The notes under the pieces were generated by a model, which saw only the letters and a list, made by a program, of their open reading frames with translations, was not told the origin of the DNA and made no database searches. Below are positions 5,668-5,704 of a stretch of 5,704 bases of DNA, in pieces; position 1 is the stretch's first letter; every line of letters begins with the position of its first letter. The stretch lies in contig JADGCD010000140.1 in assembly GCA_015229165.1 (NCBI GenBank), positions 1 to 5,704 of the forward strand, given 5' to 3'. This DNA is from Nitrospinota bacterium. GTDB taxonomy: Bacteria; Nitrospinota_A; UBA7883; JADGGD01. Both the position numbers and the translations under genes were made by a program.

Positions 5668-5704
5668 ATGTCACTGATGTTGCGCGGCTACGATTGCAAA
5701 TCCT
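5668..5704 (+). CDS. Start of an unidentified gene, cut by the window edge
   Basis: Twelve codons are visible, encoding MSLMLRGYDCKS. The ATG at 5668 is chosen because GGAG at 5658-5661 lies six bases upstream and a plausible promoter lies about 70 bases before that. Too little remains to name a product. An alternative start at 5616 in another frame (MGKSGENDLRHYPFGVIHV, open to the edge) has no ribosome binding site and is judged less likely. Confidence 0.5.
   Translation, partial: MSLMLRGYDCKS

Noticed and set aside
5616..5704. Alternative gene start MGKSGENDLRHYPFGVIHV open to the right edge
   Set aside because: No ribosome binding site precedes the ATG at 5616, while the overlapping ATG at 5668 has GGAG at a good distance. 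It remains possible.

Overview
The window is GC-rich and densely coded, and its genes are typical of a Gram-negative proteobacterium. They include a LolA-like lipoprotein-sorting protein, a beta-barrel-like outer-membrane protein, a Tat-exported molybdoenzyme with its membrane haem partner, and a CheB methylesterase. A more exact taxon cannot be fixed from the sequence. Strong G/C at third codon positions is uniform across the large genes. The two short AT-richer stretches are the 2021-2170 spacer and the region after about 5535.

Layout. (1) Positions 3-2020, plus strand: the 3' part of an outer-membrane lipoprotein-sorting protein gene, overlapping by one base a gene for a 479-residue DUF1302-like outer-membrane protein. 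This looks like the tail of an operon whose upstream part is outside the window. (2) Positions 2021-2165: an imperfect inverted repeat whose 18-base ends match at 16 of 18 positions. It fills almost exactly the space between two convergent stop codons. (3) Positions 2171-2803, minus strand: a stand-alone CheB catalytic domain. (4) Positions 2804-2982: a divergent intergenic region with a short tandem repeat framed by a C/G stem. (5) Positions 2983-5305, plus strand: a three-gene operon of a sterol desaturase/fatty acid hydroxylase family membrane protein, msrP and msrQ. (6) Positions 5277-5447, minus strand: a small two-helix membrane protein gene with a strong ribosome binding site, overlapping the end of msrQ tail to tail. 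(7) Positions 5448-5667: a promoter-bearing, AT-richer leader with a possible pseudoknot, then the first codons of another plus-strand gene cut by the window edge.

How the genes work together. MsrP and MsrQ form the periplasmic methionine sulfoxide repair system: MsrQ passes electrons through the membrane to the molybdopterin enzyme MsrP. The upstream di-iron-type membrane hydroxylase is only 23 bases away and is probably co-transcribed, so a link between membrane-lipid modification and envelope redox is possible but unproven. The first two genes probably belong to an envelope lipid or lipoprotein export module.

Points most worth a second look: MsrQ has Asp141 where the family normally has a conserved haem-associated histidine; the long inverted repeat between convergent genes; the small membrane-protein gene and the startless open frame upstream of it; and the structured leader at the right edge. 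I did not find a clear multi-gene novel system.
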